From CAWDVB01 sp963824105 (GTDB lineage: Bacteria > Actinomycetota > Actinomycetes > Propionibacteriales > Nocardioidaceae): a stretch of DNA of 64,000 nt. Below are positions 35,023 through 43,501 of the stretch, one piece after another. The stretch covers positions 310,001-374,000 of the forward strand of contig CAWGNN010000010.1 in assembly GCA_963824105.1 (NCBI GenBank), given 5' to 3'. Numbering within the stretch: position 1 is the first letter of the stretch; every line of letters begins with the position of its first letter. Under the pieces are notes generated by a model that saw only the letters and a list, made by a program, of their open reading frames with translations, made no database searches and was not told where the DNA came from. The position numbers were made by a program, and so were the translations under genes.

Positions 35023-35087
35023 AAAACTGCCGGTGGGCACGTGGAATTCCTCGTGCCCACCGGCAGTTTTTCAGGTTAACGTGAAAA
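35023..35087. terminator. Bidirectional intrinsic terminator with palindrome (repeat-family copy C)
   Basis: A 19-bp stem (35023-35041 with 35052-35070) starts with AAAACTGCCGGTGGGCACG and ends in GTTTTT, giving A- and T-tracts for both strands. It lies between the converging DAO-like and nucS genes. TTTTCAGGTTAACGTGAAAA (one base off the perfect palindrome) overlaps the right end at 35068-35087. Confidence 0.85.
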
Positions 35088-35099
35088 TCTGCCGACTGC

Positions 35100-35792
35100 T
35101 CAGAAGAGGCGGAGGGAGGGGTCGTCGAGCCCGCGCAGGGCGTTGTAGTCGACCAAGGCGCAGGTGATGCCGCGGTCCTCGGCGAGGACCCGGGCCTGGG
35201 GCTTGATCTCCTGGGCGGCGAAGATCCCCCGTACCGGTCCCTTGACGGTCAGCAGCGGATCCCGGTTGAGCAGGTCCAGATAACGGGTCAGCTGCTCCAC
35301 CCCGTCGATCTCCCCGCGGCGCTTGACCTCCACCGCGACAGAGGCTCCGGAGGAGTCCCGGCACATCAGGTCCACCGGTCCGATCGCGGTCGGGTACTCC
35401 CGGCGGACCAGGGCCAGGCCCGCCCCGAGCGTGGTGGGGTGCTCGGCGAGCAGCTCCTGCAGGTGCTTCTCCACGCCGTCCTTCTGCAGGCCCGGATCTA
35501 CCCCCAGATCATGGGCGCTGTCGTGGATGACCTCCTCCAGCAGGATCCGCAGCGTGTCGCCGTCCACGCCGTCCCGGCCGGTGACCGTCCACTCCAGCGC
35601 CCCGGTGGGGGAGGAGCCCTCGGTGATCCGGCAGGGAGGGGACATCCAGTTCAGCGGCTTGTAGGAGCCGCCGTCGGAGTGAATCAGGACCGACCCGTCG
35701 TTCTTGACCATGATCAGCCGGGTCGCCATCGGCAGATGGGCGGTCAGCCGGCCGGCGTAGTCGACCTGGCAGCGCGCGACGACCAGTCTCAC
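35100..35792 (-). CDS. nucS: Mismatch-specific endonuclease NucS
   Basis: 230 residues. NucS is the key enzyme of the non-canonical mismatch repair that replaces MutS/MutL in most actinobacteria; it cuts both strands at G-T, G-G and T-T mismatches with help from the beta clamp. The N-terminal DNA-binding domain starts MRLVVARCQVDYAGRLTAHL and has SYKPLNWMSPPC. The C-terminal RecB-like nuclease has GPVDLMCRD, then VAVEVKRRGEIDGVEQLTRY. The last residues SLRLF resemble a clamp-binding tail. GTG start. Its 3' end faces the bidirectional terminator. Confidence 0.95.
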   Translation of the reverse strand: MRLVVARCQVDYAGRLTAHLPMATRLIMVKNDGSVLIHSDGGSYKPLNWMSPPCRITEGSSPTGALEWTVTGRDGVDGDTLRILLEEVIHDSAHDLGVDPGLQKDGVEKHLQELLAEHPTTLGAGLALVRREYPTAIGPVDLMCRDSSGASVAVEVKRRGEIDGVEQLTRYLDLLNRDPLLTVKGPVRGIFAAQEIKPQARVLAEDRGITCALVDYNALRGLDDPSLRLF

Positions 35793-35919
35793 CGACGACC
35801 CACTCCTCGACCCACGACACCATCCGGACGGTGGGCAATCTACCTGCCCGGACCCCCCGGGCCGAGTAGGTGAGTTGGGTCACGGCACAACTGACCGGAG
35901 GCGTGCGAGGATTCGATCC

Positions 35920-37701
35920 ATGGCACGTGAATTCACCACCATCGGCGTCATCGGGCTCGGCACCATGGGTGCCGGCATCGCCGAGGTCTTCGCCCGGAAC
36001 GGTTATCGAGTCGTCGGCGTCGAGCTGAACGACGAGACAGTGGCCATCGGCCGCGAGCATGTCGAGCAGTCCACCGGCCGGGCGGTCAAGCGCGGCAAGA
36101 TGACCGAGGAGGAGCAGGCCGAGCTCCTCGGCCGGATGACCTTCACCAGCGAGCTCGCCGACGTCAAGGAGTGCCAGCTCGTCGTCGAGGCGATCATCGA
36201 GCAGCTCCCCGTCAAACGGGAGCTCTTCCGCCAGCTCGACGGGATCATCGCCGAGGACGCCATCCTCGCCACCAACACCTCCTCCCTCTCGGTGACCGAG
36301 ATCGGTACCTCCACCGGCCTGCCCGGTCGGGTTATCGGGATGCACTTCTTCAACCCGGCCCCGGTCCAGAAGTTCGTCGAGATCGTCAAGACCGTGGTGA
36401 CCGAGCCGTGGGTGCTCGAGGAGTCGACGGCGCTCGCTGAGTCCCTCGGCAAGGTGCCGGTCGTCGCGGGCGACAAGGCCGGCTTCATCGCCAACGCGCT
36501 GCTGTTCGGCTACCTGAACCACGCGGTCGCGATGTACGAGGCGCACTACGCCAGCCGTGAGGACATCGACACCGCGATGAAACTGGGGTGCCGCTACCCG
36601 ATGGGCCCGCTCGCGCTGCTCGACCTGATCGGTCTGGACACCGCGTACGAGATCCTGGACACGATGTACAAGCAGGGCCGAGACCGGCTCCACGCGCCCA
36701 CGCCGATCCTCAAGCAGCTGGTCACCGCCGGGATGCTCGGCCGCAAGTCCGGACGAGGCTTCTACACCTACGAGGCCAGCGGCAGTCCGGTCGTCGTCGA
36801 CGACGAGCTCACCCCGTCGGGCGATGCGGGGCCGCAGTTCCGTCGCCCGGTCAAGAAGGTCGGTGTGGTCGGCACCGGCACGATGGCCACCGGCATCGTC
36901 GAGGTCCTCGCCCGTGGCGGGTACGACGTCACCTTCGTCGGTCGCAGTGCCGCCAAGGTCGCCGCCGCCCGCTCCGCGGTCGAGAAGTCTTTGGAGAAGG
37001 CCATCCAGCGCGGCAAGCTGGAGGAGTCCGAGCGCGAGACGATCCTCGGCCGGATCACCGGGTCGCCCCGGCTCGACGACCTGAGCGGGGCCGATCTCGT
37101 CATCGAGGCAGTCGTTGAGGACATCAAGGTCAAGAGCGCCCTCTTCGAGAACCTCGACGAGATCTGCAAGCCGGGAGCGATCCTGGCGACGACCACGTCA
37201 TCGCTGCCCGTCATCGAGCTGGCCACGGCCACCCACCGGCCGCAGGACGTCGTCGGCATGCACTTCTTCAACCCGGCCCAGGTGATGGAGCTGGTGGAGG
37301 TCGTCTCGACCGTGTCCACCTCCGACGAGGTCGCCGAGACAGCGCGAGCCGTCTGCGGGTCCCTGGGCAAGACCGCCGTCTCCTGTGGTGACCGGGCGGG
37401 CTTCATCGCCAACGCGCTGCTGTTCCCGTACCTCAACGACTCGATCAAGATGCTGCAGGCCCACTACGCGACCGCCGACGACATCGACACCGCGATGAAG
37501 CTCGGCTGTGCGCTTCCGATGGGGCCGTTCGAGCTGCTCGACGTGGTTGGCAACGACGTGTCACTGGCGATTCAAAGGGAGCTGTATCTGGAGTTCCGGG
37601 AGCCTGGCTTCGCCCCGGCGCCCCTCCTGGAGCAGCTGGTCACCGCCGGCTACCTCGGCCGCAAGACCCAGCGGGGTTTCCGGGACTACTCGACGCGATG
37701 A
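35920..37701 (+). CDS. Tandem-duplicated 3-hydroxyacyl-CoA (3-hydroxybutyryl-CoA) dehydrogenase
   Basis: 593 residues made of two complete copies of an approximately 285-residue NAD-dependent dehydrogenase. Copy 1 has GVIGLGTMGAGIAEVFA; copy 2, from about residue 310, has GVVGTGTMATGIVEVLA. Both keep the catalytic His segment (GMHFFNPAPVQKFVE and GMHFFNPAQVMELVE), the NTSS/TTSS serine region and GFIANALLF. Likely role: interconversion of acetoacetyl-CoA and 3-hydroxybutyryl-CoA, feeding crotonyl-CoA to Ccr or serving fatty-acid oxidation. The start was chosen as the ATG right before the first NAD-binding strand. The next gene overlaps it by ATGA. Confidence 0.9.
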   Translation: MAREFTTIGVIGLGTMGAGIAEVFARNGYRVVGVELNDETVAIGREHVEQSTGRAVKRGKMTEEEQAELLGRMTFTSELADVKECQLVVEAIIEQLPVKRELFRQLDGIIAEDAILATNTSSLSVTEIGTSTGLPGRVIGMHFFNPAPVQKFVEIVKTVVTEPWVLEESTALAESLGKVPVVAGDKAGFIANALLFGYLNHAVAMYEAHYASREDIDTAMKLGCRYPMGPLALLDLIGLDTAYEILDTMYKQGRDRLHAPTPILKQLVTAGMLGRKSGRGFYTYEASGSPVVVDDELTPSGDAGPQFRRPVKKVGVVGTGTMATGIVEVLARGGYDVTFVGRSAAKVAAARSAVEKSLEKAIQRGKLEESERETILGRITGSPRLDDLSGADLVIEAVVEDIKVKSALFENLDEICKPGAILATTTSSLPVIELATATHRPQDVVGMHFFNPAQVMELVEVVSTVSTSDEVAETARAVCGSLGKTAVSCGDRAGFIANALLFPYLNDSIKMLQAHYATADDIDTAMKLGCALPMGPFELLDVVGNDVSLAIQRELYLEFREPGFAPAPLLEQLVTAGYLGRKTQRGFRDYSTR

Positions 37702-37985
37702 GCCGCCGCAACCGCCGTCGGAGCGACGGGGGCAAGCCGGCGGGCGGAGCGGCGATCACTCGAATCGAGGAGTTCGGCGGTGAGGAGTTCCACGTCCGTG
37801 CGATCACCGGGTCGAGCTCGACCAAGGACTACCGGTGTCCGGGGTGCCAGCAGCTGATCCGGCCGGCCACACCCCACGTCGTCGCCTGGCCGGTCGTTCC
37901 CGGTGTCTTCTCCGACGACGGGCTGGACGAGCGCCGACACTGGCACTCCGCATGCTGGTCGCGGCGGGAGAAGATCGCGCGCTGA
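37698..37985 (+). CDS. Small conserved protein with putative zinc site
   Basis: 95 residues. An Arg/Ser/Gly-rich N-terminus (MSRRNRRRSDGGKPAGG) is followed by a compact domain with a CPGC pair, then HVVAWP and a C-terminal HWHSACW. The two cysteines plus His/Cys at the end would make a plausible zinc ribbon. No named family recognised. It overlaps the dehydrogenase stop (ATGA) and precedes a hydrolase gene, so it is made with them. Function unknown. Confidence 0.7.
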   Translation: MSRRNRRRSDGGKPAGGAAITRIEEFGGEEFHVRAITGSSSTKDYRCPGCQQLIRPATPHVVAWPVVPGVFSDDGLDERRHWHSACWSRREKIAR

Positions 37986-38061
37986 GCGGTGTCGGGCACA
38001 ATGACCGCGGGCCCGTCCGAACGACGGGGTCCGCAGCACAGAGTCAGTGATGAGGGGAGAT

Positions 38062-38817
38062 ATGGGCAAGATCCGTGGTACGTCGGTGCTCCCCGCCCGG
38101 CGCGAGCCCATCGAGTTGCACACCGCGGACGGGTTGCGGCTCATCGGCGAGATCGCCCTCCCACCGGACCGTGCGCCGATCGCGACGATGATCTGTCTGC
38201 ACCCGCTGCCCACGCACGGCGGGATGATGGACAGCCACCTGTTCCGCAAGGCGTCCTACCGGCTCCCCGCCCTCGCCGGAATCGCGGTGCTGCGCTTCAA
38301 CACCCGCGGCACCTCCAGCCTGCAGGGGACGAGCGAGGGAGAGTTCGGCGGAGCCCGGGACGAGCGGTACGACGTCGCGGCCGCGATCGAGTACGCCGAC
38401 TTCCACGACCTGCCCCGCAGTTGGCTGGTCGGCTGGTCCTTCGGCACCGACCTGGCCCTGATGTACGGGCTCGATCCGCACGTCGAGGGCGCGGTGCTGC
38501 TCTCACCGCCGCTGCGCTACTCCCGGGAGGAGCATCTGCAGGCGTGGGCCGATGACGGCCGGACGCTGGTGGCGCTGGTCCCGGAGAAGGACGACTACTT
38601 GCGCCCGCCGGAGGCCAGGCGGCGTTTCGCGGTCGTGCCGCAGGCGCGCGTCATCGCCGTCGCGGGAGCCAAGCACCTGTGGGTGGGGGACAGTGAGCGG
38701 GTGCTCGACGAGATCGTGGGCACCATCGCGCCGGAGGTCTCGGTGCCGCTACCGACCGAGTGGGACGGTCCTATGGAGACCGCCGACACCTCGGCGTACG
38801 CCAGGTGGCAGCACTGA
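38062..38817 (+). CDS. Alpha/beta hydrolase
   Basis: 251 residues, alpha/beta-hydrolase fold. The nucleophile elbow is GWSFGTD, the oxyanion-side motif is CLHPLPTHGGMMDSHLFRK, RFNTRGTSSLQG follows, and a C-terminal AKHLW supplies the catalytic His. The ATG with GAGGGGAG 3-4 nt upstream is preferred; in-frame GTG and ATG codons 4-5 codons earlier exist. The lack of a signal peptide suggests a cytoplasmic esterase or thioesterase-like enzyme. It lies 76 nt behind the coupled dehydrogenase/zinc protein pair. Substrate unknown. Confidence 0.82.
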   Translation: MGKIRGTSVLPARREPIELHTADGLRLIGEIALPPDRAPIATMICLHPLPTHGGMMDSHLFRKASYRLPALAGIAVLRFNTRGTSSLQGTSEGEFGGARDERYDVAAAIEYADFHDLPRSWLVGWSFGTDLALMYGLDPHVEGAVLLSPPLRYSREEHLQAWADDGRTLVALVPEKDDYLRPPEARRRFAVVPQARVIAVAGAKHLWVGDSERVLDEIVGTIAPEVSVPLPTEWDGPMETADTSAYARWQH

Positions 38818-38870
38818 GCCGGATCGCCAGGGGACGAGCGGCTTCGCCGGTGTCCACGGCTTCCGGGAGG

Positions 38871-40121
38871 TCATTCCTCCTCGGCCATGGCGGCCAGGAC
38901 CTCGTCGACAGGTGCCATGTCGGATGCCTTCCCCGACGATTTCCCCGACGATTTCTCTGACATCTTTCCCGGCGACTTCTCCGATGTCTGCTCGGGCGTC
39001 CCGGCCTCGGCCTGGGCAGACTGCTTGCCCGTGGCCCCCGACACCGCCTTGCTTGCGGCGCCCTTCATCTCTTGGCCGAAGCCCTCGACGACGTCGCGCA
39101 GAGTGGTCAACTGGGAGACCACGACCTCACGCCGCTTCTCCAGTCGGTCGACCTCGGCAGTGAGGACCGCGATCGCTTTGCGCGCCTCGGCCTTGCCGTT
39201 GGTCAGCAGGTCGTCGACCTCCTTGCGGGCGGCGCCGACCAGCTGGTGGGCCTCCTGACGGGCCACGAAGAGCAACCGTTCCGACTCGGCCTCGGCCTGG
39301 GAGCGTTGGGTGGCTGCGCTGGCGACCGCCTCGCGCGCCCGCTGGTCGGCCGCCTTGGCCCGGCCCTCGGCCTCCTCGACCAGGCGGGATGTCTCGGATA
39401 CGGCCGACTCGTGGGTCTCGGCGGCCTCGTGCGCCAGTCGCTCCCGCTCGAGCGCGAGGGTGCGGCGGGCGTCCTGGAGCTCACGGTCGGCGCCGGCCTG
39501 GACCTTCTCCGCCTCGCGCCTGGCCTCGGTGCGCAGTGCCTTGGCGTCATGGGCGGCGGAAAGCCGGGTCTGGGCGGCTTCCCGGTTGGCTGCTTCGGTC
39601 AGCTCCTCGGCCTCGGCCTTGATTCGGGCCCGCTCACGCTCGAAGTCGGCGTGGGCCGCGGCCTTGGCCTGGTCGAGCTCGCGCAGCTGGGAGTTCTGCA
39701 CGTCGGTGAACTCCTTGGCCACCCGGAAGCGGTGGTCCTCGGCGTCGATGCGCGCGTTGGCGAGGATCTCGTCGGCGTGCTGCCGGGCCTGGGTGAGCAC
39801 GTCCTCGGCCTGCTCCTCGGCGAGGCGGAGCATCTCGCTGGCTCGTCCGCCGAGGCCGGCGTAGGTCGGGCTGCCGATCTCCTCGAGCTCGCCGGAGAGC
39901 TTGTCGACCTTGGCCTGCAGGGACGCGATTTCGGCGGCCTGCTGGTCGGAGAGCTGCTGGGTCGAGGCGAGCTGGTCGGAGAGGCCGGAGACCTGCTGGC
40001 TCATCGCCCCGACATGTCTGTCGACGGCGTCGGGGTCATAGCCCTTGCGCACTGTCGGGAAGGTGGGCTTCCCAGTCGGCGGGGACTGTCCTGCGGAGGC
40101 GGGGGGAGTGGTCTGCGACAT
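38871..40121 (-). CDS. DivIVA-like long coiled-coil protein
   Basis: 416 residues. Near the N-terminus, FPTVRKGYDPDAVDRHVGAM resembles the membrane-binding start of DivIVA-family proteins. About 270 residues of Ala/Glu/Arg/Gln-rich heptads follow (ASEMLRLAEEQAEDVLTQAR ... EARREAEKVQAGADRELQDA), predicting an extended coiled coil. The tail is low complexity (SEKSSGKSSGKASD) and ends acidic (MAEEE). Such proteins organise polar growth or act as cytoskeletal scaffolds in actinobacteria; Streptomyces Scy/FilP are distant analogues. AAAGGA precedes the ATG. Its exact role is inferred. Confidence 0.78.
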   Translation of the reverse strand: MSQTTPPASAGQSPPTGKPTFPTVRKGYDPDAVDRHVGAMSQQVSGLSDQLASTQQLSDQQAAEIASLQAKVDKLSGELEEIGSPTYAGLGGRASEMLRLAEEQAEDVLTQARQHADEILANARIDAEDHRFRVAKEFTDVQNSQLRELDQAKAAAHADFERERARIKAEAEELTEAANREAAQTRLSAAHDAKALRTEARREAEKVQAGADRELQDARRTLALERERLAHEAAETHESAVSETSRLVEEAEGRAKAADQRAREAVASAATQRSQAEAESERLLFVARQEAHQLVGAARKEVDDLLTNGKAEARKAIAVLTAEVDRLEKRREVVVSQLTTLRDVVEGFGQEMKGAASKAVSGATGKQSAQAEAGTPEQTSEKSPGKMSEKSSGKSSGKASDMAPVDEVLAAMAEEE

Positions 40122-40212
40122 TGTGTTGGGTTCCTTTGTCGGGGACCGGGACAGCCTAGCCGCCGCTCCCATCACCGGACAGGGACCGTCCCACCGCGGT
40201 GTCGCCGCCGGC

Positions 40213-41550
40213 CTAGAGCCCGCGGAACCGGTTGATCTCCTCCAGGTGCCGCTCTCGTGTGACGGCGTCGCGCACGCCGAGGCCCTCCTCGGGCGCCAGG
40301 CAGAGCACCGCGACCTTGCCCTGGTGAAGGTTGCGGTGCACGTCGTAGGCGGCCTGGCCGACCTCGTCCATCGCATAGGTTTTCGACAGAGTCGGGTGGA
40401 TCATCCCCTTGGCCATCAGCCGATTCGCCTCGAAGGCCTCCCGGTAGTTGGCGAAGTGCGAGCCGACGATGCTCTTGAGGTTCATCCACAGGTAGCGGTT
40501 GTCGAACTCGTGCATGTATCCGGAGGTCGAGGCACAGGTCACGATGGTGCCGCCCTTGCGTGCGACGTACACCGACGCTCCGAACGTCTCCCGGCCGGGA
40601 TGCTCGAACACGATGTCGGGGTCCTCTCCGCCGGTGAGCTCGCGGATGCGGTTGCCCAGACGCCGCCACTCCTTGGGGTCCTGGGTGTGCTCGTCCTTCC
40701 AGAAGCGGTAGTCCTCCTCGGCGCGGTTGATGATCAGCTCGGCGCCCATCCGGCGGCAGATCTCGGCCTTCTCCTCGCTGGAGACCACGCAGATCGGGGT
40801 TGCGCCGCCGTTGAGGACGTACTGCGTGGCGAAGCCGCCCAGGCCGCCGCTGGCGCCCCAGACGAGCACGGTGTCGCCCTGCTTCATGCCGGCGCCGTTG
40901 CGGCTGACCAACTGCCGGTAGGCCGTCGAGTTCACCAGCCCGGGGCTGGCCGCCTCCTCCCACGTCAGGTGGGGCGCCTTGGGCATCAGCTGGTTGGACT
41001 TCACCAGCGCCAGGTGGGCCAGTCCGCCGAAGTTGGTCTCGAAGCCCCAGATCCGCTGCTCGGGGTCGAGCATGGTGTCGTTGTGGCCGTCGGGGCTCTC
41101 CAGCTCGACCGACAGACAGTGTGCGACCACCTCGTCGCCGGGTGCCCAGGCGTGCACGCCCGGCCCGGTGCGCAGCACGACTCCGGCCAGGTCCGAGCCG
41201 ACCACGTGGTAGGGCAGATCGTGCCGCGCTCCCATCGGGGAGGACCTGCCGTAGCGCTCCAGGAAGCCGAATGTCGGGACCGGCTCGAAGATCGAGGTCC
41301 ACACGGTGTTGTAGTTGATGGCGCTCGCCATCACCGCGACGAGGGCCTCGCCCGGGCCCAGCTCGGGGACGGCGACATCCTCGAGGTGCAGGGATTGGCG
41401 GGGGTCCTTGTCGCGGGTGGCCATGCCGGCGAACATCTCTGTTTCGTCCTTGTGGACGGTGACGGCTCGGTAGGACTCCGGCAGTGGCAGTGCGGCGTAC
41501 GCCTCGGAGGTGGTGTCACCGGCGAGGATCGCTTCGAGGATCTGCTTCAC
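40213..41550 (-). CDS. ccr: Crotonyl-CoA carboxylase/reductase
   Basis: 445 residues, an NADPH-dependent medium-chain reductase that fixes CO2 while reducing crotonyl-CoA to ethylmalonyl-CoA, the hallmark enzyme of the ethylmalonyl-CoA pathway. The Rossmann motif is WGASGGLGGF at 231-240. The four CO2-binding residues established for Kitasatospora Ccr fall at the same numbers here: N81, F170, E171 and H365. This separates it from plain enoyl reductases. AGGAGG precedes the GTG. The promoter carries TACCCGCGGGTA overlapping a TACATT -10. Transcription is divergent from no gene and runs toward the DivIVA-like gene. Confidence 0.96.
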   Translation of the reverse strand: MKQILEAILAGDTTSEAYAALPLPESYRAVTVHKDETEMFAGMATRDKDPRQSLHLEDVAVPELGPGEALVAVMASAINYNTVWTSIFEPVPTFGFLERYGRSSPMGARHDLPYHVVGSDLAGVVLRTGPGVHAWAPGDEVVAHCLSVELESPDGHNDTMLDPEQRIWGFETNFGGLAHLALVKSNQLMPKAPHLTWEEAASPGLVNSTAYRQLVSRNGAGMKQGDTVLVWGASGGLGGFATQYVLNGGATPICVVSSEEKAEICRRMGAELIINRAEEDYRFWKDEHTQDPKEWRRLGNRIRELTGGEDPDIVFEHPGRETFGASVYVARKGGTIVTCASTSGYMHEFDNRYLWMNLKSIVGSHFANYREAFEANRLMAKGMIHPTLSKTYAMDEVGQAAYDVHRNLHQGKVAVLCLAPEEGLGVRDAVTRERHLEEINRFRGL

Positions 41551-41593
41551 GCTGGGCCTCCTGGGTCGAGCCTGCGTCGAGTTTTGCGAAATG

Positions 41594-41605
41594 TACCCGC
41601 GGGTA
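41594..41605 (-). promoter_or_regulatory. Palindromic operator candidate at the ccr promoter
   Basis: TACCCGCGGGTA is a perfect 12-bp palindrome. On the minus strand it is followed by CATT, so its last TA forms part of a TACATT -10 box about 45 nt upstream of the ccr GTG. The minus-strand reading TTACCCGCGGGT is identical to the ecm element. Confidence 0.55.
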
Positions 41606-41698
41606 ATCGCAGGTGCACGCCGATGTGACCTACGTCAAAGCATGGACCGGACCCGCCGGGATGCGAAAGGGCGGAGGTCCCAGGCTCGGGCGGGGCGC

Positions 41699-42157
41699 TC
41701 AGTCCGCGGCGTGCGCGGTCGGCGCGGCGGGTTGGACCAGCTCCACCAGGACGCCACCGGCGTCCTTGGGGTGGATGAAGTTGACCCGGCTGCCAGCCGT
41801 CCCGCGGCGCGGCGCGTCGTAGAGCAACCGCAGTCCCCGGCCCCGCAGCACCTGGCTGACCGACTCGATGTCGGAGACGCGGTAGGCGATCTGCTGCAGG
41901 CCCGGCCCGGACCGGTCCAGGAACTTCGCGATCGTCGAGGACTCGTTCAGCGGGGCCAGGATCTGGATCCGGGTGTCGCCGTCACCGACGGCGACCATCG
42001 CCTCCTTGACCCCCTGCTCCTCGTTGACCTCGACGTGGTCGACCTTCATCCCCAGAGTGCCCTCGTAGAACGCGATGGCCTCGTCCAGGTCGGGCACTGC
42101 CACGCCGACGTGGTCGATAGCGGTGAACAGTGGGTCCACGGAGCCGGTCATGCACAT
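41699..42157 (-). CDS. mce: Methylmalonyl-CoA / ethylmalonyl-CoA epimerase
   Basis: 152 residues, vicinal-oxygen-chelate fold. Two beta-alpha-beta-beta-beta halves carry the metal-ligand pattern: AIDHVGVAVPDLDEA with the first His, LQQIAYRVSDIE, then FIHPKDAGGVLVELVQP with the second His and Glu. The family inverts the C2 centre of methylmalonyl- or ethylmalonyl-CoA, which Ccr and Ecm need between them. An alternative ATG two codons in is equally possible. It is divergent from the thiolase gene, as in mycobacteria (Rv1322A/fadA4). Confidence 0.93.
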   Translation of the reverse strand: MCMTGSVDPLFTAIDHVGVAVPDLDEAIAFYEGTLGMKVDHVEVNEEQGVKEAMVAVGDGDTRIQILAPLNESSTIAKFLDRSGPGLQQIAYRVSDIESVSQVLRGRGLRLLYDAPRRGTAGSRVNFIHPKDAGGVLVELVQPAAPTAHAAD

Positions 42158-42309
42158 ATCGTCCAGCGTCGGGTGCGGCCGGGCGAGGGAGTGTGACTAG
42201 TTCCTCACCGGTCCACCTCTCCCCACCCGGTCGAGCCGTGGGTAGTGTCGTGGGGTGTGGCCGCCCGTTCTGGGCCGCCACCAGAACCGTCGTATGCGCA
42301 GGAGGCGTC

Positions 42310-43497
42310 ATGGCTGGATCCGTCATCGTTGCGGGGGCCCGCACCCCGATCGGCCGTCTGTTGGGAGGGCTCAAGGACCTTTCCGCGGCCGACCTCGGCG
42401 GGATCGCGATCAAGGGTGCGCTGGAGAAGGCGGAGGTGAGCCCCGACCAGGTCGAGTACGTGATCATGGGCCACGTGATCCAGGCCGGCGCCGGCCAGAT
42501 CACCGCCCGCCAGGCGGCGGTCAAGGGCGGCATCCCGATGACCACCCCGTCGATCACCATCAACAAGGTCTGCCTGTCCGGCATGAACGCCATCGCGCTG
42601 GCCGACCAGCTGATCCGTGCGGGTGAGCACGAGATCATCGTGGCCGGCGGCATGGAGTCGATGACCAACGCGCCGCACCTGCTGCCGAAGTCGCGCGAGG
42701 GCTTCAAGTACGGCGACGTCTCCCTCGTCGACTCGATGGCCTACGACGCTCTCTACGACCAGTTCACCGACCAGGCGATGGGCATCCTGACCGAGTCCTG
42801 CAACGTCGCTGCCCAGCGGCTGACTCGTGAGGAGCAGGACGCGTTCTCCGCGCGCAGTCACCAGCGGGCAGCCGAGGCGTGGAAGAACGGCGTCTTCGAC
42901 GACGAGGTCGTGCCGGTCACCATCTCGACCCGGCGCGGCGATCAGGTCGTCGACCACGACGAGGGCATCCGCGCGGACACCACCGCAGAGTCTCTGGGCG
43001 GGCTCCGCCCGGCCTTCAGCAAGGACGGCACCATCACCGCCGGGTCGTCCTCGCAGATCTCCGACGGAGCCGTCGCCGTGGTCGTGATGAGCAAGGCCAA
43101 GGCCGAGGAGCTCGGCCTGACCTGGATCGCCGAGATCGGTGCCTCCGGGCAGGTCGCGGGCCCGGACTCGTCCCTGCAGATGCAGCCCGCCAACGCGATC
43201 ACGAAGGCGGCCGCCAAGGAGGGCATCGCGGTCTCCGACATCGACCTGTTCGAGATCAACGAGGCCTTCGCCGCGGTCGGCATCGCGTCGGCTCGCGAGC
43301 TCGGCGTCGACGACGACAAGGTCAACGTCAACGGAGGAGCGATCGCTCTGGGTCACCCGGTCGGCATGTCCGGCGCGCGGATCGTGCTCCACCTGGCCCT
43401 GGAGCTCCAGCGCCGCGGTGGCGGCACCGGTGCGGCGGCCCTGTGCGGCGGCGGCGGTCAGGGCGACGCGCTGATCATCCACGTCCCGCAGAGCTGA
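42310..43497 (+). CDS. Acetyl-CoA C-acetyltransferase (thiolase)
   Basis: 395 residues, thiolase II. It condenses two acetyl-CoA to acetoacetyl-CoA or runs in reverse. Catalytic residues: C88 (INKVCLSGMNA), H349 (GHPVGMSGAR) and C379 (ALCGGGGQG), with EINEAFAAVG in between. AGGAGG lies 4 nt before the ATG, fixing the start; a TAGTGT -10 candidate is at 42243-42248. meaB follows after 4 nt. In this setting it supplies the entry step of the ethylmalonyl-CoA pathway. Confidence 0.95.
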   Translation: MAGSVIVAGARTPIGRLLGGLKDLSAADLGGIAIKGALEKAEVSPDQVEYVIMGHVIQAGAGQITARQAAVKGGIPMTTPSITINKVCLSGMNAIALADQLIRAGEHEIIVAGGMESMTNAPHLLPKSREGFKYGDVSLVDSMAYDALYDQFTDQAMGILTESCNVAAQRLTREEQDAFSARSHQRAAEAWKNGVFDDEVVPVTISTRRGDQVVDHDEGIRADTTAESLGGLRPAFSKDGTITAGSSSQISDGAVAVVVMSKAKAEELGLTWIAEIGASGQVAGPDSSLQMQPANAITKAAAKEGIAVSDIDLFEINEAFAAVGIASARELGVDDDKVNVNGGAIALGHPVGMSGARIVLHLALELQRRGGGTGAAALCGGGGQGDALIIHVPQS

Positions 43498-43501
43498 CCG
43501 C

